Source: Psychrobacter arenosus | GTDB lineage: Bacteria; Pseudomonadota; Gammaproteobacteria; Pseudomonadales; Moraxellaceae | DNA: 64,000 nucleotides | Direction of reading: 5' to 3' | Assembly: GCF_904848165.1 (NCBI RefSeq) | Contig: NZ_LR884459.1 | Location: forward strand, 930,001-994,000 | Shown: positions 17,201 to 26,341 of the stretch, in pieces | Numbering within the stretch: position 1 is the stretch's first letter | Layout of the letters: every line of letters starts with the position of its first letter | Made by a program: the position numbers and the translations under genes | The notes under the pieces: generated by a model | What the model was told of the DNA's origin: nothing | Databases searched by the model: none | What the model saw: the letters and a program-made list of their open reading frames with translations, nothing else

Positions 17201-18940
17201 ATCTTTACAGGCAACCTGTAGTAAAAATATAATACGTTTTAAAATAGAAAAGTCATTTTCTATTAGCTCATTTTCGTATATTTTGAAAAACTCAAATGAG
17301 TACTCTGACAGTAACACTGAAACCAATAGCTCATCCTTCCAAAACTGGCTAATGTCACTGACAAAGACATTATTAATAAAATTTTTGATAATAGCATCTT
17401 CTTCTATCAATTTTTGAGATAGCCAAAGTCTAAAAGCTCTTCTAATTGCTAGCGAATTACCTAGCTCTCTAAAAAAATCCTCAGCATTTATATGGTTCTG
17501 ATAAGCCTTGTTTATGATATGGTTTAATGCCCACTCTTCATATATATCATGAGTAATGAAATATCCGTCATGTTGTTCATCATAGCCTATGATGTCATCT
17601 ATCTTTAGTTGGTATAGAGCATCTTGAGGAAGGTTATCACCAGTAATATAAAAACGGTTAGTGTCAGCTCGCTGCTTTGCAATTTTCTCTAAACATCGAC
17701 CTCTCTTGATGTGAATATTATCCTTTTTAATAAGGCTGTTTTGAATTTTCTTTTTCCAAAGTAAGCCTATAAAACTAGCAAAATCACTTATAGCTTCTTC
17801 ACTTTGATAGTAGGCAACATACTCATTAAGGTAGAATAAATTTCTTAGTCTATCCTTAAAGATGGCATCGTTAGGTAGAACGATTCCAAACTTATTAGAT
17901 ATTTCAATCACCTTCTCGCCTGATAATAACTCAACTTCTAAAATCTTACATTGTAGCTGGTAGCTTTCATTTATATGAAAATTTAAGTCGTCTAAATACG
18001 AGGTTCGTGTAGTGAAAACTATAGTCCAGCCATGTGTTGTGAGACTGTTAACTAGATCGTGTAAAACGTTTTGATTGCTTAAGTCTGCTAACTTTTCTGC
18101 AGAATCAATTATAAATAATTTAGTAGTTTCATTTTCGTAGGTACTGAAGAAGTCAGCAGATGAAAAATTATGTTCAAAGCGAAATAAATCACTAACATGA
18201 TTAACGTTTAACTCTGTAGCTTTGAATATGCATATAGGTATATCAAAGGAATATTGCTGATAAAACTCTTTAAGAATAGCCGTTTTACCACTACCACCTT
18301 CACCAGATAAGATAATATGCTCATCTCTCAGTGTAAGATCCTTAATTTCCGAAATATAGCTTTGTCGCTCGATCTTTATCTGTTGCTGGTTTGCGCTAAT
18401 TTCGGTACGAATGGCGTTCAGTATGCTAGTATTATGGCCAAAAACACTGTCGCGCAATTTATCTAAAGTTGGGTCTAAGCTAAAAAATAGATCGTGAATG
18501 TACTTATGCTTTGGTAAAGCTAGTTGAAGTTCAAAATGACTAGGTACACGCCATTCAAGTGAGACACCAAGCTTTTTACAAGCTTCATCTATTTCGACTT
18601 CATAGCTAGCTTTCTTTCTGTCTTTTAAAGAACTTTCAGATAGCTCTTGATTGATGTAAAAATAAACAACGTCTATTTCAGGGTTCTTACTTTTGGCTTT
18701 TGTAATAGCCTCAATAATTTCTTTTTTTCTATCACTGATAGATACTTCGTAGTATTTAGCTGAGAAACCATAAACCGCGCCATCTTTCTCAAGTGGCTCA
18801 GTTTCGATCCCTGTTTGGTTTTTATATCTGAATAATCCAACATGATTGTCAAATTCTGAGCAAAACAACAAATAAGCCATCTGCTCGAACGCCCATTGCT
18901 CCTTATTTTCATTTTTAACGGCAAATTTATTCCAGTTCAT
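14249..18940 (-). CDS. Avs4-like STAND NTPase with N-terminal nuclease-like domain (putative antiphage defence)
   Basis: This is a 1563-residue protein. Residues 1-150 look like a PD-(D/E)xK/Mrr-type nuclease: a helix with E17QWAFEQ, then GIETEP (E46, E48), then GFSAKYY (K62), where SAK stands in for the usual (E/Q)xK. A STAND NTPase core follows, with Walker A GEGGSGKT (213-220), Walker B LFIIDSAE (275-282) and a sensor stretch IVFTTRTS (about 307-314). The remaining roughly 1100 residues are helical and probably form a repeat sensor array. Architecture and length match Avs4 (AVAST type IV, about 1590 residues), which senses a phage protein and then degrades DNA; assignment to that exact type is inference. 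AAGGA precedes the ATG. The gene is visibly richer in AT than its neighbours, as expected of acquired DNA. Confidence 0.72.
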   Translation of the reverse strand: MNWNKFAVKNENKEQWAFEQMAYLLFCSEFDNHVGLFRYKNQTGIETEPLEKDGAVYGFSAKYYEVSISDRKKEIIEAITKAKSKNPEIDVVYFYINQELSESSLKDRKKASYEVEIDEACKKLGVSLEWRVPSHFELQLALPKHKYIHDLFFSLDPTLDKLRDSVFGHNTSILNAIRTEISANQQQIKIERQSYISEIKDLTLRDEHIILSGEGGSGKTAILKEFYQQYSFDIPICIFKATELNVNHVSDLFRFEHNFSSADFFSTYENETTKLFIIDSAEKLADLSNQNVLHDLVNSLTTHGWTIVFTTRTSYLDDLNFHINESYQLQCKILEVELLSGEKVIEISNKFGIVLPNDAIFKDRLRNLFYLNEYVAYYQSEEAISDFASFIGLLWKKKIQNSLIKKDNIHIKRGRCLEKIAKQRADTNRFYITGDNLPQDALYQLKIDDIIGYDEQHDGYFITHDIYEEWALNHIINKAYQNHINAEDFFRELGNSLAIRRAFRLWLSQKLIEEDAIIKNFINNVFVSDISQFWKDELLVSVLLSEYSFEFFKIYENELIENDFSILKRIIFLLQVACKDVVSVLQNTRPKGRGWQATIDFINKHQLDFFESNRSRVLPILLDWCQSNDKGVTTRLSGLLAVSILKKTEQEEHIYSRNENNNIYKVVFASCREIEDEIREIFDKVTKHVWVEHNDPYQEFCVTILNKCYLAIPLIQLLPNSIIELCRIFWIEKKNKDPYRSLSFNMNSETDYGLREYEFKYYPASAHQTPMHFILQTKSFLEAIDFIINFTNFAVANYARSDTGKKDVNEVKIYIQDNEVTQYNSFALWTMYRGFGSPLTPELLQSIHMALEKFLLILAEQLDSKIVQTLLLKILKNSTSTSVTSVVCSVVLAHHNKFCDVALVLFKSIELFHYDSARSRTEFEAKSLYGMGYGFNPDLENILYRNERLKTCEDEHRSLSLEHLCLHYQFHGVKNFSKEQNSDFVENILEIIDQHKSELSDEDQTTGILLARMDRRNLVPEVIEEEEQTKVAFTPKLTEKQKRISETAQVEYNERFEYIPLDLWAKFINDKEYEGSKKYKNNHLLALNDTKNLLNKLENTSDATFIQLNRNIAYYSCSKLIIKYSHLLPNSDKDLCKKIIEDSIERLFSDNYEYQIGDGLEACTHALPKLIEEYPHNIEKLALLLIFILFDKRSIGMYKRVCDYAVEAIHQKGLWNSSPQVAEQIVNGFIQFKPLYNNAIEALQSNESQKYNHRILKSEIFEEFLELCKSKGIDDQLDRLKFNSNQLDNLNVDDLETVYQLIPNDTEDKDHLTVLNLTLPNIAETLLKNRRENTDINNLYNLRLSIFKKISAISLHRNSEDEVKRLLEPFINNLKRNDESEQFIERFIWSENEFYQPKVFWYIWKLLYPKIIELYNQGRYHDGFESLIVNYLLAWRWWGEKQKEWQSLTKEDLWLYNDISKDLGNHPSVLYSIARVLNSVASKFHNPGIDWINTIASNNHNLKLGNVESDTLFNLENYLRQYIFLNRQRIKQDVRLKTKVIAILDFMVERGSVHGYLLRESIL

Positions 18941-18990
18941 TATAATCCTTGTAATTTTGCTCTTAATGAAGCTTCTTGTACTTTCAGTTT
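18940..18990 (-). pseudogene. C-terminal relic of a gene formerly coupled to the Avs4-like gene
   Basis: On the minus strand, 16 codons (KLKVQEASLRAKLQGL) end in TAA that overlaps the ATG of the big gene as TAATG. The frame is closed by a stop just upstream, so no complete gene remains. Stop-start overlap of this kind is typical of translationally coupled operon partners. It may also be chance. Confidence 0.35.
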
Positions 18991-19286
18991 TTAAAATTAA
19001 ATATTATTCACAGTCGACTTACACACATTCAATGACCGTAATACTTCCAACATTATATAGTCTGAGCTTAAGCTGTATCATTTTGTCTCCGTAATTATAA
19101 ACTATAAATTCAGGCTGAAATCTATCAACAGCTTATCCAATATATACACCTGCTGCATTTGAAACATAGACTAATGAATATACTTTTAAATGTTGTGTTC
19201 TTCTTTCATCTCTGTAAATATTTTCTTAAGCCTATTAGCTAGTTTTTCACCTTCAAGCGGATATGCTATTGTGCAATTACCTTGTC
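18991..19286. other. Intergenic region between the Avs4-like gene and the rhodanese gene
   Basis: AT-rich, with stops in all frames. The only thing I can support is the short minus-strand remnant listed at 19186-19296. No integrase, direct repeat or tRNA fragment was found here. Confidence 0.45.
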
Positions 19287-19296
19287 CTACCCAAAA
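19186..19296 (-). pseudogene. Short C-terminal coding remnant, family unknown
   Basis: A minus-strand frame reads FWVGQGNCTIAYPLEGEKLA and then NRLKKIFTEMKEEHNI before TAA at 19186-19188. It is closed upstream by TGA and has no start codon. The residue composition looks protein-like, with a charged amphipathic helix at the end. It overlaps the original 3' end of the rhodanese gene in another frame. It may be the tail of a lost accessory gene. Confidence 0.3.
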
Positions 19297-19340
19297 TCAA
19301 TCCCATCATTAGGCTGAACCGTCGGTTTGCCGGCTTCCAA

Positions 19341-19667
19341 CTAAGCCTCATAACCTCCTGCAATAGAGCGTACTTGCTCATAGCCCATTTTCTCAAGTGA
19401 ATCGGTCGCTAATGCCGCACGCCCACTAGTTTTACAATACAAAATTATCTGACTGTTGGCATCAATATTAGGCAGATCACCAATCTTAAATTCTAATACG
19501 CCGCGAGGGATTGATATCGCTTCCTTTAGATGCCCTGCTGCATACTCTTCAGGCTCGCGAATATCAATCACGATATCGGCTTTTGGGCACAGTTTCTCAG
19601 CTTCATTGACATCAATTTCAGTAATGTTGGCTTTAGCATCTGCGACAAGTTGTTGGGCAGTTTTCAT
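19341..19667 (-). CDS. Rhodanese-domain protein, cut short by an in-frame amber codon
   Basis: This is a single-domain rhodanese that moves sulfane sulfur through an active-site Cys78 in the loop CKTSGRAA; DIREPEEYAAGHL is also typical. ATG at 19667 has GAGG about 7 nt upstream. The frame ends with GGYEA and TAG (19341-19343) where family members usually have Trp (TGG). Reading on in the same frame gives LEAGKPTVQPNDGIDFG and a second stop at 19287-19289. The ancestral protein was therefore probably 126 residues and is now 108. The active-site loop is intact, so activity may remain. It is divergent from a DUF2892 gene, a common partner of rhodaneses. Confidence 0.85.
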   Translation of the reverse strand: MKTAQQLVADAKANITEIDVNEAEKLCPKADIVIDIREPEEYAAGHLKEAISIPRGVLEFKIGDLPNIDANSQIILYCKTSGRAALATDSLEKMGYEQVRSIAGGYEA

Positions 19668-19967
19668 AATACGACCTCTTTAATAAAAGTTAGATTACGG
19701 CAAATTGATATATCCCGATTGCCTTATAAATCAATCATTAGCAAGTTGCTGCTAGTCCTTGTTAGCTTAGCAGCTCTCTGAAAACTCAGTGTTAGCAAAC
19801 CGTATAACCTCCCACCTCATCGCCCAACCAGAACTTCCTATAAAACAGATGCTTGACTTACACACCTTTATAATATATATTTTTATATTATATAATTTAA
19901 TATATTATTAATTTTTAGGGTGGTATCGCTTATCTACCCTACTCCTTGGTCAAATTAAGGAGTTGTT
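19668..19967. promoter_or_regulatory. Shared, very AT-rich control region between rhodanese and DUF2892 genes
   Basis: It separates two divergent sulfur-related genes. The part from about 19865 to 19915 is almost pure A/T and holds short palindromes such as TAATATATTA. Regulation by a sulfide-responsive repressor of the BigR/YgaV kind would fit the gene pair but is not shown by an exact operator. Confidence 0.4.
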
Positions 19968-20153
19968 ATGAAAGTTAATATGGGCAGTACCGATAGAATA
20001 TTACGGGTGATCGCAGGTATCGTTATTTTAGCCGTGGGCGTTTACTTCGGCAGTTGGTGGGGCGCTGTAGGGCTTATCCCTTTATTCACAGGTTTATTCA
20101 GATTTTGTCCGTTATACACCATGTTGGGTATGAATAGTTGTCCTATGAAGTAG
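19968..20153 (+). CDS. DUF2892 (YgaP-like transmembrane) small inner-membrane protein
   Basis: This is a 61-residue protein with two hydrophobic helices (IAGIVILAVGVYFGSWWG and VGLIPLFTGLF) and a C-terminal FCPLYTMLG...CPMK with two cysteines, the DUF2892 pattern. This module is often fused to or encoded beside a rhodanese, as in YgaP. AAGGAG lies close before the ATG. Probably works with the divergent rhodanese in sulfur handling at the membrane. Confidence 0.88.
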   Translation: MKVNMGSTDRILRVIAGIVILAVGVYFGSWWGAVGLIPLFTGLFRFCPLYTMLGMNSCPMK

Positions 20154-20252
20154 GCAACTATTACATTAACAACTATTGCATCAAGTTGAGTCAGTCTAGC
20201 CAGCAGTAATATTTATAATTTCTTCATTCATAAAGTAATTTAGGAGCCACCC

Positions 20253-20597
20253 ATGAGCAAGTCATTTAATGACATCACCAAACACGTTTCCAAGAATATG
20301 GCCAAGCTGCGTCGCGATATTCCTGAGACCAGCAAGGCCTTTACCGGTCTAGCGCTAGCGGCCAGTGATGATGGGGTGTTGGATAAAAAGACCAAAGAGT
20401 TAATCGCCTTAGCTTTAGCCGTTGGCTCACGTTGTGATGCTTGTATTGGCTTTCATACCAAAGCGCTGTTGGCGCTAGGCGCTACTCGGGAAGAAGTCGC
20501 TGAAACCTTAGGCGTTTGTATTTATATGGGCGGTGGCCCGAGCATGATGTATGCCGCAGAAGCGATTGCCGCATTTGATGAGTTTTCTGCAGCATAG
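20253..20597 (+). CDS. Carboxymuconolactone decarboxylase/AhpD-like protein
   Basis: This is a 114-residue all-helical protein with CDACIGFH (Cys61, Cys64, His68), the redox-active CxxC...H motif of the AhpD-like family, followed by KALLALGATREEVAE. Members act as disulfide reductases or peroxidases; the exact substrate is unknown. It begins 99 bp after the DUF2892 gene on the same strand and may be co-transcribed. A bidirectional terminator follows. Confidence 0.88.
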   Translation: MSKSFNDITKHVSKNMAKLRRDIPETSKAFTGLALAASDDGVLDKKTKELIALALAVGSRCDACIGFHTKALLALGATREEVAETLGVCIYMGGGPSMMYAAEAIAAFDEFSAA

Positions 20598-20656
20598 ATA
20601 AAGCGTCTATACTCACTACTGAAAATTCACCACTCACTACTTAAAATTTGACCATT

Positions 20657-20690
20657 AAAAAAGGCGTAAGATGATTCTTACGCCTTTTTC
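20657..20690. terminator. Bidirectional intrinsic terminator between the AhpD-like gene and ppc
   Basis: A perfect stem, AAAAAGGCGTAAGA paired with TCTTACGCCTTTTT around a 4-nt loop, is flanked by A and T runs. It can serve both converging genes. Confidence 0.9.
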
Positions 20691-20745
20691 TTTATGATGA
20701 CTTTAAGCAAAGTAGCGATTAACAAGAACTAGCATGTAGCAAAAG

Positions 20746-23577
20746 CTAACCCGTATTACGCAGCCCTTGCGCCACCCCATTAATAGTTAATTGGGTCAAC
20801 TGCAGCAGTCTAGCATCGTCGATATCTTCTTTAAGCATATCCGTACCATCGCCACGACGTTGCTTCAATAACGCCAATTGTAGCCAGTTTAGCGCATTGA
20901 GATACGGCAATCTTAATGCTAATGACCGAGCTAGCGAGCGGTTGCTGGTCAGTAAAGTCTCTTGTCCGGTTAATAGCAGCAAGGCTCTCTGACTACGCTC
21001 ATACTCTTCTAGAATTAACGCAAAAATCTCTTCCGCATTGTCTTTATCCTTGGCCAATTCGACATAACTCTTGGCAATATCTATATCAGTCTTAGCCATC
21101 ACCTGTTCCATATTGGATAGCATCGATTCGACGAAGGCGCTATTTTTGGCATGGTCTTGTAGTACTGCCAGCATGTTTTCATCTTCTGCTAATAACTGCT
21201 CTACTGCCGTACCAAAGCCATACCAGGCAGGCAACATCAAACGGTTTTGCATCCAAGAGAATACCCAAGGGATGGCGCGTAAGTCCTGAATCTTCGCCAA
21301 AGTCTTACGACTGGCGGGACGCGAGCCAATATTTAAGCTAGCAATCTCAGTGATTGGGCTCGCCTGCATGAAGTAATCTATAAAGTACGGGTGAGTAATT
21401 AGCTCACGATAATGGTTAAACGCGGTCGTCGATAGCTCATCGAGCAGCTCAGGGTCTGGCGTCATCGTAGCATCAGGCAACAATGTCGCCTTTAAAGTAG
21501 CAGAGACTAATGCTTCGAGGTTGCGCTCAGCATTGCCTGCATCGGCATACTTGGCTGTGATGACCTCGCCCTGTTCAGTGATACGAATCTGCCCCGCTAC
21601 CGATTTGGCAGGTTGCGCCAAGATAGCTTCGAATGACGGTCCACCACCACGGCCAACACTACCGCCGCGACCATGGAATAAGCGCAGACGCACATTATAT
21701 TTGGCAAATACTTCGACCAGTCTTTGCTCAGACTGATAGAGCGCCCATTGGCTAGTGATATAACCGCCGTCTTTATTAGAGTCTGAATAGCCGAGCATGA
21801 TTTCTTGCAGATTATCACGGCTGTTGAGTAAGTCGCGGTACCAAGGATTCGCAAACAGCGCCTCCATGACTTCGATACAGCCTTCTAGCGCACCGATTGT
21901 TTCAAATAAAGGTACGATATTTAAGCGGCTAAGCGGACGACCGGCTTTGATAGTTAGTAGCCCGGTTTCCTTCATTAGCAACGCCAGAGCAAGCATATCG
22001 CTCATGGTCTCACAGTTGGAGATGATGCTCTGTTGAATGGCTTGCTCGCCAAAGCGCGCTTTGATATCCGCCGCCGCAGCAAAGATCGCTAGCTCATGCT
22101 CAGTTTGCTCGTCATAGTCGATATATGAGCTAAATAGTGGCCGCGGGGTCGCCAGCTCACGCAGCAATACGCGTTGACGGGCAGTCTCAGATAAAGACAG
22201 ATAGTCTTCTAAATCCGCATGTTTAAACAAGTCATGGACACAATCAGCATGACGCGCCGCATGTTGGCGCAAATCAATCGGCATCAAATAAAAGCCAAAT
22301 AGACTGACACTACGGATTAAATCCGCCAATCTACCTTCGGCAAGTTTGGTGCTGCCATTGTCAATTAAAGACTGCTGAATTACCGTTAAATCGTCTAGGA
22401 ATTCTTCGGCATTACTATATGGCGCAGCGCTACCAAACCGGCAACCATAATCCAAACCAAAACCATGACTCGTCGCGACCACCCGCGCAGAGATTAACGC
22501 TATCGCACGGCGGTATGGCTCTTCGCTACGGGAGATTTCGGTGTCGGGCGATTGCTCAGCCATCGCTAGTACTTCGGCATTCACGTGCACGCGACGAATA
22601 GACAGCGGCAGTGCTTCGTATAACTTACTTAGCTCATCGCGGTAGAAGTAAAATACTGCGGCAGCTTGGCGTTTAAACACATCGCGTAAGGTCTGGGCTG
22701 AGACAAAAGGGTTGCCATCTCTATCACCGCCAATCCAGTTGCCAATGTGAATGATATTGGGCAAGTTCGCGTCTGGATAGCTGTGTCCCAAAGTCTTTGA
22801 TAACTTACGATATAACGCAGGTAGCGCTTGAAAAAAGCTCAGGTCAAAATAGCCCACCCCGTTTTCAATTTCATCATCAACGGTAATCTTAAAATGACGG
22901 GTTTCATTGGTCTGCCATAACGCTAGCAAGACCGTCTCGATGTCTTCTTCGAGTAGCGCTTGCTGATAACCCGATGAATGCGAATGCTGCGACAAGACCT
23001 CGCGAATACGGCGATGAAAGTTCAGGATACTCTGACGCTGGACTTCAGTAGGATGCGCCGTTAGTACCGCTGCGACACTAGTAGACTCAAGCTGCTCGGT
23101 AAGCTGCTCACCACTTACCCCTTGCTCTTGAATTTGCGCTAATACACTCTCAAAGCTCGAACGTGATGGTACCGCATCATGCTCATGGGCACGACGGCGG
23201 CGCTCATGGTGACGGTCTTCCGCGATGTTAAACATCTGCGCAAATAGACTGCAGGCACGAATTAAGTTTTCAGTTTGGATATCATCTAAAGTCGGTAAGA
23301 TTTGCTCGATGGTCTGCTTAGGATTTTCGCCGGCCAGCAAATCATTAATCGTCTGGGTAACCGCTGCCGAGGTCTGTGACTTAATCACGCGAATGAGCGC
23401 ATCACTTAACAGCTTAGTCTCTGCCAATAGCGGCAAGTCCTTTTCATTGCCCAATAGCGCATCGCGAGCGATAGGGTCAAACACTGTGATAGGTGTATCC
23501 TCAGCGCTAGTGGCTAAGGCATCTTGCTGCTGCAGTGCAGGGTGATTCTGGGGACTGATGTTATCTTGTGAACTCAT
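20746..23577 (-). CDS. ppc: Phosphoenolpyruvate carboxylase
   Basis: This enzyme carboxylates PEP to oxaloacetate and so refills the TCA cycle. At 943 residues it is near the usual 880-940. The catalytic-histidine motif [12 protein letters not shown] lies near residue 173, and the PEP/bicarbonate loop [13 protein letters not shown] lies in the middle third, with [11 protein letters not shown] just before it. The C-terminus ends [10 protein letters not shown], the conserved RNTG that closes the active site. AGGATAG precedes the ATG. Monocistronic. Confidence 0.98.
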   Translation of the reverse strand: MSSQDNISPQNHPALQQQDALATSAEDTPITVFDPIARDALLGNEKDLPLLAETKLLSDALIRVIKSQTSAAVTQTINDLLAGENPKQTIEQILPTLDDIQTENLIRACSLFAQMFNIAEDRHHERRRRAHEHDAVPSRSSFESVLAQIQEQGVSGEQLTEQLESTSVAAVLTAHPTEVQRQSILNFHRRIREVLSQHSHSSGYQQALLEEDIETVLLALWQTNETRHFKITVDDEIENGVGYFDLSFFQALPALYRKLSKTLGHSYPDANLPNIIHIGNWIGGDRDGNPFVSAQTLRDVFKRQAAAVFYFYRDELSKLYEALPLSIRRVHVNAEVLAMAEQSPDTEISRSEEPYRRAIALISARVVATSHGFGLDYGCRFGSAAPYSNAEEFLDDLTVIQQSLIDNGSTKLAEGRLADLIRSVSLFGFYLMPIDLRQHAARHADCVHDLFKHADLEDYLSLSETARQRVLLRELATPRPLFSSYIDYDEQTEHELAIFAAAADIKARFGEQAIQQSIISNCETMSDMLALALLMKETGLLTIKAGRPLSRLNIVPLFETIGALEGCIEVMEALFANPWYRDLLNSRDNLQEIMLGYSDSNKDGGYITSQWALYQSEQRLVEVFAKYNVRLRLFHGRGGSVGRGGGPSFEAILAQPAKSVAGQIRITEQGEVITAKYADAGNAERNLEALVSATLKATLLPDATMTPDPELLDELSTTAFNHYRELITHPYFIDYFMQASPITEIASLNIGSRPASRKTLAKIQDLRAIPWVFSWMQNRLMLPAWYGFGTAVEQLLAEDENMLAVLQDHAKNSAFVESMLSNMEQVMAKTDIDIAKSYVELAKDKDNAEEIFALILEEYERSQRALLLLTGQETLLTSNRSLARSLALRLPYLNALNWLQLALLKQRRGDGTDMLKEDIDDARLLQLTQLTINGVAQGLRNTG

Positions 23578-24123
23578 TGGCTATCCTATAAGTTATAAAA
23601 TGGGGTGGCTAAGAGGGTGAAACCGTTAAATAAAACTGTTATATAAAATCGTGCAAAATAAGGTCATAGCAAAATAAGGGTATGGCAATCCAACCTCATA
23701 ATAAAAGGCTCGCTGATTTTTCTAGCCGCTGGCAGCGGTTACGGTCACTATAATCTCGCTCATAAATTGCCTTATGCGGTCTTTGTTCAAGCCTACTATA
23801 TGATCTATAAAATTTATCATAAAAGCGGGTTCTAAATGGCTATTAATCACGCTTGTTACTAATAATTTAGCTATTTACGCCCTGCATCACGAGGATTCAT
23901 ACTAGCAAAGAATAGCAGACAACGGTAATTTCAGTGAATGATTGTACTTAATTAACTGATTGACCCCTATTCTACATAGAATAATAGGGTATTAAATAAA
24001 GGGATACGCCACTTCAGATAGCCTTTGTAGCGTCCTATCCTTATTAAAATCAAGGCTCACAACACAATTTTTTAAATATAGACCTGCTAACAATAGCCGT
24101 TTATAAAGTACTTTTCCATAGAC
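23578..24123. other. Intergenic region upstream of ppc, no gene seen
   Basis: About 550 bp, AT-rich, without a plausible coding frame or a repeat I could recognise. It should hold the ppc promoter, but I see no box clear enough to name. Confidence 0.45.
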
Positions 24124-24151
24124 AAAAAAACCGACTCATAAAGAGCCGGTT
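24124..24151 (-). terminator. Intrinsic terminator of the MoxR-VWA operon
   Basis: On the minus strand a CCGGCTC/GAGTCGG stem (one G-T pair) is followed by seven T. It lies about 20 bp after the VWA gene stop. Confidence 0.8.
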
Positions 24152-24172
24152 AATTTATAAAGTGTTGGTTGC

Positions 24173-25405
24173 TTATCTCGCCAGATAACCGGTCATATCT
24201 TCGACCCCGTGTAGGGTCATCGGGTACATATGACCTTCAAACAGCTTTTTAATCTCGCCAATAGTATGGGTATAATCCCAATGGTCGGGGTTTTCTGGGT
24301 TTAACCAAGCGACCTTATCGAAGTGCTCGATTACGCGTTTTAGCCACACCACCCCTGGCTCATCGTTCATATACTCGACACTACCACCGACTGAAAACAG
24401 CTCGTAAGGGGACATCGAAGCATCGCCCACGAAGATAACGCGGTACTCACGTCCGTATTTATTGAGCAGCTCAAAGGTGGGGGTACGGTCGCTATGACGG
24501 CGGCTATTATCCTTCCAAACATAATCGTAGAGACAATTATGAAAGTAGAAAAAATCTAGCGTCTTAAATTCATTTTTAGCAGCCGAAAACAGTTTTTCTA
24601 AGGCTTCCACATGCACATCCATACTGCCGCCAATATCGAACAGCATCAACACTTTCACGCGATTGCGGCGCTCAGGCTGCATATGAATATCTAGGATACC
24701 TTTTTTAGCCGTACGTTTGATGGTCTCATTGATATTGAGCTCATCGGCACTACCCGTCCGCGCAAACTGACGTAGGTTACGCAGCGCCATCTGAATCTGC
24801 CGCGTCCCTAAGATAGCATCGTCATCGAGGTTGCGATATTTGCGCTGCTCCCAGACTTTGACCGCACTGCGTTTGCGCGACTCACCGCCTACCCGCACGC
24901 CTTCAGGGTGATCACCACCTGAACCAAACGGCGAGGTGCCTCCCGTACCGACCCATTTATTACCACCTTGGTGACGGGCTTTTTGCTCTTTAAGGCGCTC
25001 TTCTAGCGCCTTCATCAGCTCCTCTAGCGAGCCGTATTTCTTCAGTAATCGGCGCTGCTCTTCAGTGAGGTTTTTAGGGTCGAGCTTCATATCGAGCCAC
25101 TCTTGCGGAATATGAGTGAGCTTGTCCATTAACGCATCGATATCAACGCTGTCTACACCTTCAAAGTAGTCCGCCATCGCGCGGTCAAACTTATCAAAAT
25201 GACGCTCATCTTTGACCATACACAGGCGAATCAGCCGATACATATCCTCCCGATTAGCAAAGGTACGTTTGTCCAAATCATCGGGAAACTCAGGGTGCGG
25301 CTGCATCATCAACCCCTTATCGAGCGCCGCATTTAAGTCAAGCAACTCGCGGGTGGTGACGGGCACGCCGTACGTTCGCAGGGTATAAAACAGTTTAATA
25401 AACAT
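24173..25405 (-). CDS. VWA-domain protein, CoxE-like
   Basis: This is a 410-residue cytoplasmic protein. The N-terminal part (FYTLRTYGVPVTTRELLDLN) is the CoxE-type start. The von Willebrand factor A domain begins near residue 250, where MLFDIGGSMD provides the MIDAS metal site (DxGxS). Such proteins pair with MoxR ATPases as chaperone-like systems that mature metalloenzymes or membrane complexes. The MoxR gene lies 84 bp upstream on the same strand. The client here is unknown; neither carbon monoxide dehydrogenase nor methanol dehydrogenase genes are in the window. Confidence 0.88.
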   Translation of the reverse strand: MFIKLFYTLRTYGVPVTTRELLDLNAALDKGLMMQPHPEFPDDLDKRTFANREDMYRLIRLCMVKDERHFDKFDRAMADYFEGVDSVDIDALMDKLTHIPQEWLDMKLDPKNLTEEQRRLLKKYGSLEELMKALEERLKEQKARHQGGNKWVGTGGTSPFGSGGDHPEGVRVGGESRKRSAVKVWEQRKYRNLDDDAILGTRQIQMALRNLRQFARTGSADELNINETIKRTAKKGILDIHMQPERRNRVKVLMLFDIGGSMDVHVEALEKLFSAAKNEFKTLDFFYFHNCLYDYVWKDNSRRHSDRTPTFELLNKYGREYRVIFVGDASMSPYELFSVGGSVEYMNDEPGVVWLKRVIEHFDKVAWLNPENPDHWDYTHTIGEIKKLFEGHMYPMTLHGVEDMTGYLAR

Positions 25406-25489
25406 GATGAGGGCTCAATTGTCGCTCGATTTAAATGGGCTACTGCGCTGCCGAGTTAGGCTCGCTAACTGGGCAGGTCAATGGACTTA

Positions 25490-26341
25490 TTAACGACGCA
25501 TCATATTCGCAAAACGCTGCAGCAAATTGACATCGGCTTCATTTTTTAGCAGGGCGCCGTATAAAGGTGGGATTGATTTCTCACCGCGTAAGTTTTCTTC
25601 CAACTCAGCTTGCGCCATATCGTCTGCCAATAGCAGCGTCAACCAATCCACCAACTCTGAAGTAGACGGTGGCTTTTTTAGACCTTGGATATTGCGCAAT
25701 TTGTAGAAGATATCGAGCGCATCATTCACTAATTTTTCTTGGATATTAGGGAAATGCACATCGACGATTTGACGCATAGTCTGTTCATTTGGGAAATCGA
25801 TATAATGGAAGAAACAACGACGTAAGAACGCATCGGGCAGTTCTTTTTCATTGTTCGAAGTGATAATGACTACAGGGCGCTGCTCAGCCGTCACCGTTTG
25901 ACCGGTCTCGTAAACGTAAAAAGACATCTTATCCAACTCGTGCAATAAGTCATTGGGGAATTCGATATCGGCTTTATCGACTTCATCAATCAATAACACA
26001 CTGCGCTGCTCGCTAGTGAAAGCTTCCCACAGTTTGCCCGGCTTGATGTAGTTATTAATATCATAGACTTTATCTTCACCCAATTGCGAATCACGTAAAC
26101 GTGACACGGCGTCATATTCATAGAGACCCTGTTCAGCTTTGGTCGTCGACTTAATATGCCAAGTAATCAGCGGCATGCCTAAACTGTTTGCTACTTCTTC
26201 TGCCAACAAGGTCTTACCGGTCCCAGGCTCGCCTTTAATGAGCAGCGGTTTTTGTAAGGTCATCGCGGCATTTACCGCCAGCTGTAAGTCTTCGGTAGCG
26301 ATATAGGATTCAGTACCGGTAAAAGAAGTCGGTGTTGTCAT
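25490..26341 (-). CDS. MoxR-family AAA+ ATPase
   Basis: I chose ATG at 26341 (283 residues) because the homologous part starts directly there (SFTGTESYIATEDLQLAVNA); the frame stays open to 26428, but the extra 29 residues look untranslated. Walker A GEPGTGKT and Walker B VLLIDEVDKAD are intact, then ITSNNEKELPDAFLRRCFF gives sensor 1 and the arginine finger region. MoxR proteins remodel client proteins together with a VWA partner, here the next gene. Operon with the CoxE-like gene. Confidence 0.92.
   Translation of the reverse strand: MTTPTSFTGTESYIATEDLQLAVNAAMTLQKPLLIKGEPGTGKTLLAEEVANSLGMPLITWHIKSTTKAEQGLYEYDAVSRLRDSQLGEDKVYDINNYIKPGKLWEAFTSEQRSVLLIDEVDKADIEFPNDLLHELDKMSFYVYETGQTVTAEQRPVVIITSNNEKELPDAFLRRCFFHYIDFPNEQTMRQIVDVHFPNIQEKLVNDALDIFYKLRNIQGLKKPPSTSELVDWLTLLLADDMAQAELEENLRGEKSIPPLYGALLKNEADVNLLQRFANMMRR

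Noticed and set aside
9675..19340. Classical integrative element at tRNA-Asp
   Set aside because: No integrase and no duplicated tRNA 3' end at the far side were found; only the terminator repeat is duplicated.
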